Part shown: positions 5,509 through 6,315 of the stretch, piece by piece
Layout: every line of letters begins with the position of its first letter
Numbering within the stretch: the first letter of the stretch is position 1
Assembly (NCBI GenBank): GCA_903912435.1
Contig: CAIWHI010000883.1
Span: forward strand, 1 to 6,315
Direction: 5' to 3'
From: an uncultured Bacteroidota bacterium
GTDB taxonomy: Bacteria > Bacteroidota > Bacteroidia > Chitinophagales > Chitinophagaceae
DNA length: 6,315 bases
Translations under genes and position numbers: made by a program
The notes under the pieces: model-generated
Database searches by the model: none
Seen by the model: the letters and a program-made list of their open reading frames with translations, nothing else
What the model was told of the DNA's origin: nothing

Positions 5509-6315
5509 AATAATTATAATGATTTAAAACAGAAATTTCCCTTTAAATAATCTGAAAAATTGGCACCATTTATTTGCTACAAACCAGCGAATCAAGGGAA
5601 TTACCTATTAGCATTTTAACATTTTATTTATCAGAATGCAATTTTATAGAATAAATTTCAATTGTAAAAGGGGGGTAAAATTTCGCATAACAACCCAATA
5701 ACACAATCGCATAATTGTAATTGTAAATATATTTCATTTCATGAAACTAATATAAATAGCACTCATGTATAGTAGGGCGTCTATCATAAAATATCTATAA
5801 ATTTGGCACTCTACAAAATCTAAACAAAATATCATCTTATGGATTTGTATTTTATTTATTTTATTTTTATACAATTTATATATTTTTTACACCAATAGGC
5901 CACCTACTATAATTAGTGATGAAATATTTGGTACTACTGCAAACTGCAAATTGTAATTCAATCGTTTATTTATATATTTTTTGTTATTTTGTATACACTT
6001 TGTTAACTTTTATCCCTACTATTAGTGACAAATTTTTGAAACAATACCAAATATTTACAATATATTATAAACATTTTACACTAGTATATCGCAACGCCTA
6101 TTTAAATTTACAACAATTATATATGTAAATATTAGTATAACTACCACATACAAATCGAATTCCTAAAACACATATCAACAACATTATATTTAAAATAATA
6201 ATTTTTATTTTCAAGAGGAAACAATAAAAAATTCTATTCTGGAAAATTTTTTTCAACAATAACTATCTATTAATTTCTAATGCGTAAATTACCTACCCAA
6301 AAACTACCTTAAAAA
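5509..6315. other. AT-rich non-coding region upstream of the giant gene
   Basis: This stretch of about 800 bases is clearly richer in A and T than the coding part and has no convincing gene on either strand. It must hold the promoter of the minus-strand gene. I found no clean Bacteroidota promoter (-7 TAnnTTTG with TTG about 20 bases upstream) reading toward the gene. One-mismatch -7 candidates on the minus strand lie at 5639-5646 (TAAAATTG) and 5659-5666 (TACAATTG), but neither has a well-spaced TTG. Short repeats are present: TCGCATAA at 5683-5690 and 5707-5714, and a 12-base inverted repeat at 5922-5933 and 6045-6056. No terminator hairpin with a T-run was found. Confidence 0.75.
5922..6056. 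repeat. 12-base perfect inverted repeat in the intergenic region
   Basis: AAATATTTGGTA at 5922-5933 is the exact reverse complement of TACCAAATATTT at 6045-6056; the match stops at both ends. The arms are 111 bases apart. Close by, CCTACTATAATTAGTGA (5903-5919) recurs as CCTACTATTAGTGA (6015-6028), and CCTACTATA (5903-5911) also occurs inverted as TATAGTAGG (5768-5776). The arms are AT-rich, so chance is possible; no transposase or other mobile-element gene is seen between them. Confidence 0.5.

Noticed and set aside
5670..5675. Run of six G as a possible phase-variation tract
   Set aside because: It is short, lies about 160 bases from the start codon, and is not in a recognisable promoter spacer.
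5798..5805. TAAATTTG on the plus strand, a match to the Bacteroidota -7 consensus
   Set aside because: No TTG lies at the needed distance upstream and no credible plus-strand gene follows; matches are frequent in AT-rich DNA.
5916..6128. Plus-strand 70-codon frame starting GTG-ATG in the AT-rich region, with a hydrophobic stretch
   Set aside because: Its Phe, Tyr, Leu and Ile content is what random AT-rich DNA gives; there is no ribosome site, no recognised motif, and it spans the inverted repeat region. A small membrane peptide cannot be fully excluded.

Overview
The window is dominated by one very large minus-strand reading frame. It starts at 5508 and runs without a stop to base 1 (1836 codons), leaving the window before its C-terminus. 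The other ~800 bases (5509-6315) are AT-rich non-coding sequence upstream of that gene. The organism is most likely a member of the Bacteroidota (Flavobacteriia, Chitinophagia or relatives). The evidence is a signal peptide ending in FAQ, strings of Ig/PKD-like repeats of the type common in type IX-secreted giant proteins, LamG modules, a beta-solenoid built of 'Q...YNL' turns, delta-60 repeats, a start codon with no Shine-Dalgarno sequence, and a very AT-rich intergenic region. No RNA gene, mobile element or CRISPR array is visible.

Order of the encoded protein (residue numbers from the Met at 5508): signal peptide 1-45; concanavalin-like module resembling the GH54 arabinofuranosidase core, 47-312; BIG2-like Ig repeat 1, 315-385; Ig/PKD-like domain split by a LamG module (host halves 386-409 and 616-674, LamG 410-615); BIG2-like repeats 2 and 3, 675-748 and 749-820; PKD-like repeat split by a SUEL/rhamnose-binding-lectin-like module (host halves 821-867 and 958-1003, lectin about 868-957); another Ig-like domain, 1004-1085; long beta-solenoid, 1086-1765; first one and a half delta-60 (DUF5122) repeats, 1770-1836, cut by the window edge.

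This reads as a secreted, probably cell-surface, adhesin-like protein. Several candidate carbohydrate-binding folds are mounted on Ig spacers, followed by a long solenoid stalk. The main point of interest is how the binding modules are placed. Both the LamG and the SUEL-like module look inserted inside an Ig/PKD-like repeat rather than between repeats. The SUEL-like module has also lost cysteines in pairs that match the known disulfide pairing of animal lectins of this family. Domain names are recognised by eye from translated sequence; no search was run.
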